From DATKEJ01 sp963768715 (GTDB lineage: Bacteria; Bacteroidota; Rhodothermia; Rhodothermales; DATKEJ01): a DNA stretch of 64,000 nt. The stretch lies in the NCBI GenBank assembly GCA_963768715.1, contig CAVYJC010000007.1, positions 496,001 to 560,000 of the forward strand, in the 5' to 3' direction. Below the pieces are notes generated by a model, which was not told where the DNA came from, searched no databases, and worked only from the letters and a program-made list of their open reading frames with translations. The position numbers and the translations under genes are program-made. This document shows, piece by piece, positions 27,671 through 35,532 of this stretch. Positions within the stretch are counted from its first letter, which is position 1. Each line of letters starts with the position of its first letter.

Positions 27671-28686
27671 AGACTCCTCAGCTCCTACTGACCACTTCTC
27701 CCTTCCTGAAGCATCCGGAAGACACACGCTTCATGATGTGGCAAGTGAACTACGCTCTGGTTCCTGTTGTGCTGGCCGCCGTGTTCTTCTTCGGTCTCGG
27801 GGCGCTGCTCGTGGTCGCTGCAGCAACCGCTGGGGCGCTCGTCTCCGAGCGATTCGCAGGCAACAAGACGGGCGGGCAGCGTTCGAGCATCCACGACGGA
27901 TCCGCACTCATAACGGGTGTACTGCTCGCCCTGACGCTCCCCCCCGCCACGCCGCTATGGATGGCTTTCGTCGGCGGATGCGTCGCGATCCTGATCGGAA
28001 AGATGGCGTTCGGAGGGATCGGATTCAGCGTTTTCAATCCAGCCCTGGTCGGACGGGCCTTCCTCCAGGCAGCCTTTCCGGAGACGATGACGCGATGGAC
28101 GCCCACAGCGGCCACCGAGGGCGTGATGCACATTCAGCGCGCGCTCTTCGCGTTGCCGTTCACAAGGTCTCAAATCGACGGGATCTCCTCGGCCACGCCT
28201 CTGGCCCGTATGAAGTTCGACGGTATCGGCACAGACGTCGTACAACTGCTGACCGGCGGCACCACGGGATCACTCGGCGAAACGTCCTTTCTATTGATCC
28301 TTCTCTGCGGCCTCTATCTGGCCGCGCGACGTGTCTTGAACTGGCGGATCCCGGTCGCCGTTTTTGCCTCCGTCGCCGTCTGTTCGGCGATCCTCTCGGC
28401 ATACGACCCGACTGCTTTCGCCGGACCCTCGTTCCACCTGTTTGCGGGTGGACTCGCACTGGGGGCGGTATTTATGGCAACGGATCCCGTCACCTCCCCT
28501 ATCACGCAACGAGGATGCTGGGTGTTCGGCGCAGGGATCGGCATTCTCGTCGTCGTCATCCGTGAATTCGGAGGACTTCCGGAAGGGGTCATGTATTCGA
28601 TCCTCCTGATGAACGCGGTGACGCCGCTCATCAACCGCGTCACGCAACCACGAACGTACGGTCATGGCCGAACCGCGAAAGTCTGA
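27667..28686 (+). CDS. rnfD: Rnf complex subunit RnfD
   Basis: Integral membrane subunit with covalently bound FMN and a share of the ion channel. About nine to ten membrane helices are visible. The flavin attachment motif appears as GISSATPLAR, with T177 as the expected ester-linked residue; this fits the S-x-A-T pattern known from RnfD/NqrB. Family stretches FNPALVGRAFLQAAFP and MATDPVTSPIT are present. The start lies in the ATGA overlap with rnfC, and the end overlaps rnfG by 23 bp. Confidence 0.95.
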   Translation: MKTPQLLLTTSPFLKHPEDTRFMMWQVNYALVPVVLAAVFFFGLGALLVVAAATAGALVSERFAGNKTGGQRSSIHDGSALITGVLLALTLPPATPLWMAFVGGCVAILIGKMAFGGIGFSVFNPALVGRAFLQAAFPETMTRWTPTAATEGVMHIQRALFALPFTRSQIDGISSATPLARMKFDGIGTDVVQLLTGGTTGSLGETSFLLILLCGLYLAARRVLNWRIPVAVFASVAVCSAILSAYDPTAFAGPSFHLFAGGLALGAVFMATDPVTSPITQRGCWVFGAGIGILVVVIREFGGLPEGVMYSILLMNAVTPLINRVTQPRTYGHGRTAKV

Positions 28687-29371
28687 GCAGCCAACGGAAC
28701 CGGGAGGCATGCCTGCCGAGGGCGGCGCCAGAATGGTCGTCGTCATGGGACTCGTGGGGCTGATCGCGAGTGTCATTCTCGTGATGACCTTCCGCCTTAC
28801 CGCCCCGTATATCGCGGCAAATCGCGAAGCGGCGCTCGAACAGGCAATCTTCGAAGTGCTAAAGGGAACCACGAGCCGGGCCGTGTTCGAGGTCAACGAC
28901 GACGGTACGGTCCGTCACGTCGATGAACTGACGCCCGGACGCAGACCGATATTTGCCGGGTACGATTCTACTGGAGCGCTCGTTGGACTGGCCTTCGAGG
29001 GAAGCGGGCAGGGATTTCAGGATGTATTGAACATTCTGATCGGATACAATCCCGAATGCCAGTGCGTCGTAGGCATGAAGGTGCTCGAAAGCAAGGAGAC
29101 GCCCGGTCTCGGCGACAAGATCGAAAAGGATCCCGCTTTCCGTGAGGGTCTGGAGCATCTGGACGTACGTCTCACAGAGGATCGCGACGGCCTTGTCCAC
29201 CCCATTGAACTCGTCAAACGAGGGCAGAAGTCAAACGATTGGCAGGTGGAAGGGATCACGGGAGCGACGATCTCCTCCCGAGCGGTGGTTCGCATCCTCG
29301 ACGCGAATGCGGCGGATCTCATACCGATCATAGAAAAGAACCTGGACACGTTCCGGCAAGACCATGAGTGA
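28664..29371 (+). CDS. rnfG: Rnf complex subunit RnfG
   Basis: A single membrane helix (about residues 25-48) anchors an extracytoplasmic FMN-binding domain. The flavin site is GITGATISSRAV with T202, matching the known (S/T)GAT(S/T)-type covalent attachment motif, and KVLESKETPGLGDKI is the characteristic RnfG/NqrC signature. The attachment normally needs the flavin transferase ApbE, which is not in this window. N-terminal 20 residues are Pro/Glu-rich. Overlaps rnfD at its start and rnfE at its end by 8 bp. Confidence 0.94.
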   Translation: MAEPRKSEQPTEPGGMPAEGGARMVVVMGLVGLIASVILVMTFRLTAPYIAANREAALEQAIFEVLKGTTSRAVFEVNDDGTVRHVDELTPGRRPIFAGYDSTGALVGLAFEGSGQGFQDVLNILIGYNPECQCVVGMKVLESKETPGLGDKIEKDPAFREGLEHLDVRLTEDRDGLVHPIELVKRGQKSNDWQVEGITGATISSRAVVRILDANAADLIPIIEKNLDTFRQDHE

Positions 29372-30041
29372 CAACCCGAAAGTCGAGACGCAGCCTGGTG
29401 ACATGGACACCCTGCTGAAGGGCCTCTGGCGCGAGAACCCTGTTTTCGTGCAGGTTCTCGGGATGTGCCCGGTGCTGGCCGTCACGAACACCGTCATCAA
29501 CTCGGTCGTGATGGGTCTGGCAACAACGTTCGTTCTCGTCATGTCGGCTGTTTTCGTCTCTTCGTTCCGAAAACTGATCCCGAAGCAGGTGCGCATTGCG
29601 ACGTACATCCTGATAATCGCCACGTTCGTGACGGTAGCTGACTACGTGATATCGGCGGTCAGCCTCGAGGTGCACAAGAGTCTCGGCGCCTTCATTTCGC
29701 TTATCGTCGTCAATTGCATCATCCTCGGTCGAGCCGAAGCCTTTTCGTCGAGAAATCCCGTCTGGCGATCGGTACTCGACGCTCTTGGGATGGGCGCCGG
29801 ATTCACGTTTGCAGTCCTCTGCCTGGGCGTAGTCAGGGAGCTTCTCGGGAGCGGGACGCTGCTCGGCGTCCCCGTGATGAGCTCGTCATTCGAGCCGTGG
29901 GTCGTAATGGTGCTGCCCGGGGGCGCTTTCTTCGTGCTCGGCGGATGGCTCCTGCTGTTCAACTGGGCCCGCGAGCGCAGAAAACCGGCGAAGACAACCG
30001 AATGGCCGGTAGTAACCGAAACCGGGGGAGTCGCATCATGA
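29364..30041 (+). CDS. rnfE: Rnf complex subunit RnfE
   Basis: Membrane subunit with six helices, paired with RnfA around a buried iron-sulfur site. Conserved features: FVQVLGMCPVLAVTNTV with the cysteine thought to ligate that cluster, SLGAFISLIVVNCIILGRAEAF holding the second cysteine (split here as VVNCIILGRAEAF), and GFTFAVLCLGVVRELLG. The 225-aa length is normal. Coupled to rnfA by an ATGA overlap. Confidence 0.94.
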   Translation: MSDNPKVETQPGDMDTLLKGLWRENPVFVQVLGMCPVLAVTNTVINSVVMGLATTFVLVMSAVFVSSFRKLIPKQVRIATYILIIATFVTVADYVISAVSLEVHKSLGAFISLIVVNCIILGRAEAFSSRNPVWRSVLDALGMGAGFTFAVLCLGVVRELLGSGTLLGVPVMSSSFEPWVVMVLPGGAFFVLGGWLLLFNWARERRKPAKTTEWPVVTETGGVAS

Positions 30042-30619
30042 ATCAGGAATCGTTGAGCTTCGTGTTCATCAGCGCGGCGTTGATCAACAACTTCGTGTTG
30101 AGCGCCTTCCTGGGGATCTGTCCATTTATCGGCGTCTCCAAGAAACTCGACACCGCCTCACGCATGGGCGCGGCGGTTACTTTCGTAATGCTTGTTAGCT
30201 CGCTCTGTGCTTTCGGAGTGCACCGGCTCCTGGTCATGATCGATGCACCGTATCTGCAACTGATTTCGTACATCGTGATCATCGCTTCGGCCGTTCAGTT
30301 GGTCGAAATGGCCATAAAGAAATTCAGTCCGGCCCTCTTTCGTGCTATGGGCATCTTCCTTCCCCTCATCACGACGAACTGCGCTATCCTCGGCCTGGCC
30401 CTCTTCCAGACAAGCAAGCAGTACGATTTTTTCCAGTCTTTGGTCTATGCCCTGGGCGCCGGGGCCGGATTCACGCTCGCGATCGTCATCATGGCCGGTA
30501 TCAGAGAAGAGCTGGCATTGGCAGATACGCCTGACATCGTGAAGGGAACCGCAATCGTATTGATGATCGCCGGGCTCCTCTCGCTCTCGTTCATGGGATT
30601 TGCCGGACTGGGAGGATGA
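30038..30619 (+). CDS. rnfA: Rnf complex subunit RnfA
   Basis: Six-helix membrane partner of RnfE. Starts at the ATG overlapping the rnfE stop, giving MNQESLSFVFISAALINN; the longer frame from 29714 lies inside rnfE. Hallmarks: NNFVLSAFLGICPFIGVSKK with the cluster cysteine, LPLITTNCAILGLALF with the second, and GFTLAIVIMAGIREEL. At 193 aa it is a standard RnfA. Followed by a good Shine-Dalgarno sequence for the last small gene. Confidence 0.95.
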   Translation: MNQESLSFVFISAALINNFVLSAFLGICPFIGVSKKLDTASRMGAAVTFVMLVSSLCAFGVHRLLVMIDAPYLQLISYIVIIASAVQLVEMAIKKFSPALFRAMGIFLPLITTNCAILGLALFQTSKQYDFFQSLVYALGAGAGFTLAIVIMAGIREELALADTPDIVKGTAIVLMIAGLLSLSFMGFAGLGG

Positions 30620-30621
30620 CC

Positions 30622-30849
30622 ATGTTAACCCAGCTGGTAGTCACAATCGCAGCCATAGGCGCGATGATGGCAGGTTGGCTCGGTCTACAGGCCTGGGTAC
30701 GTCGCTCCTCAAACATGGGCGCCGACTGCGACATGCTGGAAGGTCGATTCGGCTGCGTCGGATGTGTCCTCTCAGGGAGGTGTAAGATGGAAGACGCCGA
30801 CGGGGTTAATCACCGACCCCGATATCCTGAAAATAGACGTCCTGAATGA
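30622..30849 (+). CDS. 75-aa single-helix membrane protein with four-cysteine motif, last gene of Rnf operon
   Basis: One N-terminal membrane helix (residues 3-24) precedes a short Cys-rich tail: C36, C45, C48 and C54 (CX8CX2CX5C, within DCDMLEGRFGCVGCVLSG). The ATG at 30622 has GGAGG six bases upstream; an ATG at 30616 overlaps that site and is less likely. Size and layout recall NqrM, the small protein needed to mature the sodium-pumping NADH:quinone reductase, thought to deliver iron for the cluster between the two paired membrane subunits. By analogy this may mature or assemble the RnfA/RnfE iron-sulfur site (inference). Its 3' end overlaps the convergent hemerythrin gene by 44 bp. Confidence 0.72.
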   Translation: MLTQLVVTIAAIGAMMAGWLGLQAWVRRSSNMGADCDMLEGRFGCVGCVLSGRCKMEDADGVNHRPRYPENRRPE

Positions 30850-31267
30850 GCTCCCGCTCGGCGGCCTCGTGAGACTCGAGCATATCGAACAGGTCAATCA
30901 CGCCGGCGATCACCCGATCGAGCTCACCTCCATGTCGCGCCGGCATTACCTTGAGCTGATCCGTAAGCCCGTTTAGTCGTGGGATCACCTCGTCGTGCTC
31001 CTGCTTGAGACGATCCACGCGCGCGGCGCATCCAGGACTGATCGCAACCAGATCCTGCATGAAGCCGCCGTCCTCCTCCAGGTCGAAGTGCTTCAGGAGC
31101 GCGCTCTGGAAGTCACGGAGGCGCCAGATGAAACCCAGTTTCCAATCGGGGAAGTCCGCGTCCGAAACACCGGACTCCAACTCGGCGCGAATCGCCGCCA
31201 TCGTGCTCTTGAGACTCTCGTGCTCCTCCTGGATGCGAGATGCAACCGAGCGACTGTCTGTGCTCAT
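30806..31267 (-). CDS. Hemerythrin HHE-domain protein
   Basis: A four-helix non-heme di-iron protein of 153 aa. Candidate iron ligands are spread as in the family: EEHESLKSTM, HFDLEEDGGFM, EHDEVIPRLN and ESHEAAERELI. Such proteins bind oxygen or NO or repair iron-sulfur centres; next to an iron-sulfur-rich Rnf operon a protective role is plausible but unproven. Start ATG 31267 (MSTDSRSVASRIQEEH) is preferred over the frame opening at 31321, which adds residues without family similarity. Convergent overlap with the small Cys protein. Confidence 0.88.
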   Translation of the reverse strand: MSTDSRSVASRIQEEHESLKSTMAAIRAELESGVSDADFPDWKLGFIWRLRDFQSALLKHFDLEEDGGFMQDLVAISPGCAARVDRLKQEHDEVIPRLNGLTDQLKVMPARHGGELDRVIAGVIDLFDMLESHEAAERELIQDVYFQDIGVGD

Positions 31268-31379
31268 CGGGAAACCTCGTGCGGATAATGGATATCGACA
31301 GCCAAAGGAACGTCGAACCACCCCCAGACACCGACAGCTTGTGGACGGATATTTTGTGGGGCATCACCCCACAATAGAC

Positions 31380-31414
31380 GTCCGACGTCCGTGGTCGAAG
31401 GTCCCAGGTCTCCC
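31380..31414. repeat. Heptad tandem repeat, 5 units (GTCCGAC/GTCCCAG type)
   Basis: GTCCGAC, GTCCGTG, GTCGAAG, GTCCCAG and GTCTCCC in register, about 110 bp upstream of the hemerythrin start. A perfect hairpin TGTGGGGCATCACCCCACA precedes it at 31355-31373. Confidence 0.68.
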
Positions 31415-31878
31415 ATCTATCCGGCGCGCTCCCTGATCAGCGGGTCGAATGTGCCGTCCTTCAAAAATGGCATCCCCTACTCGACAGCTACCGATCAATT
31501 AACCCGCGACTCCCTCAAACACTTGACAACGCCGTAGACATCGGGACGCGGGCCCACCCTTGGGGCTGTCGCAGAAGACTGGAGATCTCCGGACTTGCCT
31601 AGGACGTCGACAGCCGTCAGCCGCATCACACGCTAGACCGGGGATGAATCCCCGGCCTTGAAGCAACGCCCCCTAAACGGGGCTTGTCGGCGGCCAAAGC
31701 AACAAGAGGCCGGTTTACCGGCTGAAGCTGCAAGGCCGGCCGGTTGGGGAGGGACGGGACCGAGAATCCTTTTGAGACGGCCCCCTCCCGTCGAGGGGAG
31801 ACAGTGATAGGCTGACCCCCCGGTCTCCCGGTCCCCTATGGCTGCCAATCTCACAATGATCAAACTAAAGACTAGTGA
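31415..31878. other. Gene-free stretch with a cluster of hairpins
   Basis: No convincing gene. Three short perfect stem-loops follow each other: CCGGGG-ATGAAT-CCCCGG at 31638-31655, GCCCC-CTAAAC-GGGGC at 31668-31683 and GCCGGT-TT-ACCGGC at 31709-31722, then GGCCGGCCGG at 31735. The linking words (GGCCTTGAAGC after the first, GCTGAAGC after the third) are themselves related. The layout resembles multi-hairpin REP/BIME-type intergenic elements. Before 31630 I see nothing to name. Confidence 0.6.
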
Positions 31879-32280
31879 CTAACTCCGCGACGGAAATATC
31901 CCCTGGATTGCGATGATGTACTTGACGCCTCCGAGCCGGCTCCACTGCTTCTTCAGGTCGGGAAGTTTGAAGTTTGTTCTGCCGTCACCGCCATAAGTCG
32001 TCCCGAGTATGGCGAACAGGGCCTGATTCTGTGAAATGGGCAGCGTCTGGCCTTCGCAGAACGCCCACCCACGTGGTGCGAAATTCCCGGCGAACATCGT
32101 GATCTCACCGACGAAAGCGTCCGAGCCGGGCATAGAGGGGGAATTCCCTGCCATGACAGGAACGGTCACAGCAGCCGCTGCCCCTGCCCCTGCTGCGCAT
32201 CGACGCAAAAAGGATCGGCGCGACTGAGGAGAACTGGTTCGACCGGGCACTTGTCGGTCTTGATGATCTTTGGTGGTCAT
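31879..32280 (-). CDS. Short Tat-exported phage-tail-collar (MdpB-like) protein
   Basis: The N-terminus has a twin-arginine signal, SRRSFLRRCAAGAGAAAAV, followed by a tail-collar domain: GEITMFAGNFAPRGWAFCEG, QTLPISQNQALFAILGTTYG and GDGRTNFKLPDL, ending YIIAIQGIFPS. Tail-collar proteins of bacterial origin are usually about 170-190 aa and have a glycine-rich section with MPSHTH between the KLPDL and IIA motifs. Here that section is missing, so the domain is about half length (133 aa overall with signal). Function of chromosomal members is unclear; they are thought to be surface or exported proteins. Could also be a deletion relic, but the frame is intact. Confidence 0.85.
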   Translation of the reverse strand: MTTKDHQDRQVPGRTSSPQSRRSFLRRCAAGAGAAAAVTVPVMAGNSPSMPGSDAFVGEITMFAGNFAPRGWAFCEGQTLPISQNQALFAILGTTYGGDGRTNFKLPDLKKQWSRLGGVKYIIAIQGIFPSRS

Positions 32281-32355
32281 GGGATCAGATAGTTTTGAGA
32301 TAGGTGGACCGAGGCATAATAGCGTTCTTGGACGCTGAGTCCAACCCCCCGTTCA

Positions 32356-32383
32356 GTGCGAGGTGCGAAGTGCTAGGTGCTCC
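32356..32383. repeat. Heptad tandem repeat, 4 units (GTGCGAG type)
   Basis: GTGCGAG, GTGCGAA, GTGCTAG and GTGCTCC; reverse complement of the CGCACCT unit seen at 9299-9354. Confidence 0.7.
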
Positions 32384-32423
32384 GTCGCTGGCTGTCAAAC
32401 TTGCAAGGCACGGAACACCGATG

Positions 32424-32458
32424 TGACCAATGACTAATGACTAATGACTAATGACTAA
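32424..32458. repeat. Heptad tandem repeat, 5 units (TGACTAA type)
   Basis: TGACCAA then TGACTAA four times. The last unit overlaps the stop codon (32455-32457, minus strand) of the Spy-like gene. Confidence 0.85.
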
Positions 32459-32877
32459 TGCCCCGGAGGTGGAGGCGGCATGTCGCGCGGTCTCCGCCTC
32501 ATTTGCTCTGAGCGGTGTCTCATGAGACGTTTCTCCAGTTGTTCCATCTGATCCGGAGAGAGGACGTGGCTGAGTTGCTCGCGTGTGGAGTCGAGGATTT
32601 CGGCCGTCTCCCGCCTGGTGCGCTGCATATTCTCGAATAGTCGAGTCGAAGCGGCGTCGGCGATGTCGAGCACGGCCTCCCGCTGTTCCGGACTCTCAAA
32701 TTCGACGCTTCTCTCGATGAGCCTGGCGAAACCGCGGTGCGAACGCATCGCGGCGAGACGATCGAATCGCTGATCGGTAATCCGCGCGTGGACCAGTGCA
32801 CCGATGACGGCGCCGATGATCAATGTGGCCACGATCAGCAGCGCAGATTTCGTACGGGCGGTTAGTGTCTTCATCAT
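32455..32877 (-). CDS. Membrane-anchored Spy/CpxP/ZraP-like periplasmic protein
   Basis: One N-terminal helix (residues 11-31) then a charged helical periplasmic domain with the family-like segments ERSVEFESPEQREAVLDIAD and LDSTREQLSHVLSPDQMEQL, where LSPDQ matches the LTxxQ-type motif. The tail is Pro/His-rich (PRDMPPPPPGH). Such proteins sense or buffer metals or unfolded envelope proteins. It is third in an ECF sigma / anti-sigma operon, 16 bp after the anti-sigma gene, suggesting that it modulates that signalling pair. Confidence 0.8.
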   Translation of the reverse strand: MMKTLTARTKSALLIVATLIIGAVIGALVHARITDQRFDRLAAMRSHRGFARLIERSVEFESPEQREAVLDIADAASTRLFENMQRTRRETAEILDSTREQLSHVLSPDQMEQLEKRLMRHRSEQMRRRPRDMPPPPPGH

Positions 32878-32893
32878 CCCATCCTCTTGTCGC

Positions 32894-33313
32894 TTAGATA
32901 AAGCCGAATGTGAAGGCGTCTTCTACCGTAGTGGACGGCAGGCCGAACGCCGCTTCCACCCAAGTTGATGTAACGTCGAGACCCTGGTAGTCCAGGAGGT
33001 TTAACACACTGAGGACCATCATGACCGCCAGGCCCGCGGCTGCCGTCCGCAGGAAGACCCAACGGAGAGAATCGTACAGCGAGAGCGCACGCAACCCGGG
33101 CTCCGGATGAAGCGCCTTCAGCGTGCGATCTACAAAGAAGGCTCCAAAACCCTCCGCCCGCTCGGCCGACATAGTCCCTTCGATCGCACGAAGGGTCGCC
33201 ATCTCTTCGCTCAGGGACTTGTCTGTCAACAGCCGCCTCTCGAGCCGCGTGATCTCTTCGCCCGACAGACTGCCGTCAAGATATCGGAGCAACAATTCAC
33301 GGTCTCCGTTCAT
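32894..33313 (-). CDS. Anti-sigma factor, single membrane helix
   Basis: 139 aa. The N-terminal cytoplasmic part reads LLLRYLDGSLSGEEITRLER, the helical opening typical of Bacteroidota-type anti-sigma proteins; the zinc-binding HxxxCxxC motif is absent. One membrane helix (LRWVFLRTAAAGLAVMMVLS) follows near residues 83-105, leaving a very short periplasmic tail. Placed 2 bp after the ECF sigma gene, it should sequester that sigma factor. Confidence 0.85.
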   Translation of the reverse strand: MNGDRELLLRYLDGSLSGEEITRLERRLLTDKSLSEEMATLRAIEGTMSAERAEGFGAFFVDRTLKALHPEPGLRALSLYDSLRWVFLRTAAAGLAVMMVLSVLNLLDYQGLDVTSTWVEAAFGLPSTTVEDAFTFGFI

Positions 33314-33315
33314 AA

Positions 33316-33906
33316 TCAGACCTCGTCATTGATTTTCGGTCGGCTGAATATTGGTCTCAACAGACTCCCCAACTTGTCCGTCGCGCGCGAAAGTCGCGAC
33401 ATGACGGTCCCCTCGGGAATACCGAGGATGACAGCCGTTTCCTTTGTCGAATATCCCTCCATGAATCGCAGGACGGCAACGGCTCGCTGATCAGGGGACA
33501 ATCGTTGCAGTGCATCGTGTACGAAGCCGTGTCGGTCCGCCAGTTCGACGGCTAACTCTCCATCCTCAGCCGGCTCATCGAATAACACCGTGTCGTCATC
33601 GCGACTGAGGAATCGTTCGTGCCACGAGCGGCGCCGCTTCAATGCTTTCAGCGACTGGTTGATCGCAATCCGTGTCAGGTAGGTGCCCAAACTCGAATCT
33701 CCTCTAAACTTTGCTAGTGCCTTGTAGAATCGGATGAAGGTCTCCTGACCCACATCATCGGCCTCCGGTCCCCTCCCGAGCATACCGACAACTGTTGTCG
33801 CAACTTTCCCCTCATACCGTTCGATGATCCCACGTAACGCATGCTCGTCACCGGCACGCGCCCGCGCAAGTAGCTCCTCGTCGGTCGGTCGTATCCCATC
33901 GGACAT
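33316..33906 (-). CDS. ECF-type RNA polymerase sigma factor
   Basis: 196 aa with both sigma regions. Region 2: LLARARAGDEHALRGIIERY and DDVGQETFIRFYKALAKF. Region 4: LSPDQRAVAVLRFMEGYSTK, ETAVILGIPEGTVMSRLSRA. Start ATG 33906 (MSDGIRPTDEELLARA) was chosen because the further upstream residues look non-coding. It leads the operon with the anti-sigma and Spy-like genes and is divergent from another Spy-like gene at 34195. The shared 288-bp gap probably holds autoregulated promoters. Confidence 0.93.
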   Translation of the reverse strand: MSDGIRPTDEELLARARAGDEHALRGIIERYEGKVATTVVGMLGRGPEADDVGQETFIRFYKALAKFRGDSSLGTYLTRIAINQSLKALKRRRSWHERFLSRDDDTVLFDEPAEDGELAVELADRHGFVHDALQRLSPDQRAVAVLRFMEGYSTKETAVILGIPEGTVMSRLSRATDKLGSLLRPIFSRPKINDEV

Positions 33907-34194
33907 CGCTTGCTTGCGAGCGTTGGTCGTCAAAAGCGGGAGAGCAGGATTGTCCTGCGTCACTCCTTTAGACCCATAAGGGAAGGATTTCATTCCATAA
34001 ATCAAATACTTCCGTCCGATGTCAAACGTCGAACGGCGAACCAGCCGTCAATGCGTTCGAGTTCGGGGCAAGCTCCCGGACCACGGACCAAACGGATCGA
34101 CAGGACCAAGGACCTGCCCAATGGAATGAATCCCGACTTCGAAGGGTCAAACCTTCAAAAGCAACCGACATTTGAACGAACGAGGATAACAGTC
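33907..34194. promoter_or_regulatory. Divergent control region between ECF sigma operon and triple-Spy gene
   Basis: Two operons read away from this gap, so at least two promoters must lie here; I cannot assign exact -35/-10 boxes. Short heptad-like words (GTCAAAC, GTCGAAC, GGCGAAC at 34021-34041) are present. GAGG about 12 bp before the ATG at 34195 is a weak ribosome site. Confidence 0.5.
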
Positions 34195-35325
34195 ATGAAC
34201 CTGAAGCATGTTTTTGGATTTGGTATTGTCTTTGCCTCGATTGTGGCTTTTGCCACGATTTCAGCACAGGCTCAACCAAATGGATCTGGGCCTCACGGCA
34301 ATATGAGTCCCGAAGAACGAATTGACCGTCACGTCGGATTTCTGGACGAAAACCTCGACCTGAGCGAGACCCAGATCGAATCGATCCGGGGCATCCTTGA
34401 AAATGCGCAGGCAGAGGCAGGCGCATGGCGCAAAGATCACCCGGATGCATCCCGTGAGGATCGACAGGTCTTTCGTGACGAGCATCGGGCCACAACCCAC
34501 GCGGCCATCGCGGCTGTTCTGACCGAAGATCAGCAGGCAACCTTTAAATCGCTCCGAGACGAGCACGGCCCACACCATCCAGGGATGCAAGGTATGGGTC
34601 ACGGCATGAAGCACAATATGGGTCCCGGCATGAGGCACGGTATGGGGCAGAGCATGAATGACTGCATGGGTCCTGGAATGATGGGCGGAAGTTGCCGCCA
34701 CCATATGGGACGAATGTCCATGCGGGATGGTGATGGTGACTGGCTGGCCGGCCCGATGATGCGAGGATTAGCCCGAAAGCTCGATCTGACCGACAAGCAG
34801 CACCAAGAGTTGGCCACGATTCGTAAGGACCAAGAAGCGAAATTGAACGCGTGGAATGAGTCCCATCCTGACGCCACGTGGCAGGATCGCCTGACCTTTC
34901 GAAGGGACGGGTTCGATGCTTCGATCGCTGCAATCGGTAACATCTTGACGCCGGAACAGAATGCCAAACTCAATGAACTCTCAGCCAAGCGCGGCAAAAT
35001 GGAGTTCGGCCGACGCGGATGGGATCAAGGTCCGGGCATGTTCATGCGCCAGCTCAATTTGACTAAGGATCAGCAAGAACAGCTCGAGACCCTTCACGAA
35101 CAACATCGCGCTGCTGCCAAGGCCTGGCACGAGGCGAATCCGAATGCGACGCCGGAACAACGACGCGCCTTTCGGGAGGCACAACGGAAGGGGATGGAAG
35201 CCAGCCTGGGAAATGTGCTGACTGAAGAGCAGATGGCAAAGTTTAAGTCAATGCGGGATCACCATCGCGGTGGACCGGCATGGGACAATCCCGATGATGC
35301 AGGTGACGAACCTGGAGAGAACTAA
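34195..35325 (+). CDS. Secreted triple Spy/LTxxQ-repeat protein with Met/His-rich linker
   Basis: A 376-aa periplasmic protein starting with a clear signal peptide (MNLKHVFGFGIVFASIVAF ... AQAQ). Three homologous ~100-residue helical units follow, each with a HPDA/NPNA step and an ending like VLTEDQQATFKSLRDEH, ILTPEQNAKLNELSAK or VLTEEQMAKFKSMRDHH. Between units 1 and 2 lies a Met/His/Gly-rich linker (GMQGMGHGMKHNMGPGM, then MNDCMGPGMMGGSCRHHMG) that looks suited to bind copper or other soft metals. Spy-family proteins are chaperones or metal sensors in envelope stress. Divergent from the ECF sigma gene, so likely in its regulon (inference). A strong terminator follows. The longer open frame from 33910 is not coding. 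Confidence 0.85.
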   Translation: MNLKHVFGFGIVFASIVAFATISAQAQPNGSGPHGNMSPEERIDRHVGFLDENLDLSETQIESIRGILENAQAEAGAWRKDHPDASREDRQVFRDEHRATTHAAIAAVLTEDQQATFKSLRDEHGPHHPGMQGMGHGMKHNMGPGMRHGMGQSMNDCMGPGMMGGSCRHHMGRMSMRDGDGDWLAGPMMRGLARKLDLTDKQHQELATIRKDQEAKLNAWNESHPDATWQDRLTFRRDGFDASIAAIGNILTPEQNAKLNELSAKRGKMEFGRRGWDQGPGMFMRQLNLTKDQQEQLETLHEQHRAAAKAWHEANPNATPEQRRAFREAQRKGMEASLGNVLTEEQMAKFKSMRDHHRGGPAWDNPDDAGDEPGEN

Positions 35326-35382
35326 GCATCGAGTCTCCATCCACGAAGTGAAAGACTACGCTTGGTATGACAACACGAAATC

Positions 35383-35420
35383 GGGCAGCCCGGCTCTCAG
35401 TTGGGCTGCCCCTTTATTTT
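35383..35420 (+). terminator. Rho-independent terminator after the triple-Spy gene
   Basis: Perfect 9-bp stem GGGCAGCCC / GGGCTGCCC with 11-nt loop, followed by CTTTATTTT. Located 58 bp after the stop codon. Confidence 0.9.
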
Positions 35421-35532
35421 GGCAATCCGCGCGCTCCATTGGGGGATGCCGGACTTGCCTGTGTACTACTCAGCAAAGGGACTCGCGAAACCCCTCATGA
35501 AGCAAGCAAACCAAAGAAACTGAGAGGAAGAA

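Noticed and set aside
31521..31550. Candidate promoter at CTTGACAACGCC
   Set aside because: A TTGACA word is present, but there is no matching -10 at proper distance and no gene downstream on that strand.
33910..34194. N-terminal extension of the triple-Spy protein
   Set aside because: The frame is open for 95 codons, but the ATG at 34195 begins a textbook signal peptide, and the upstream part contains repeat-like words and must hold promoters.
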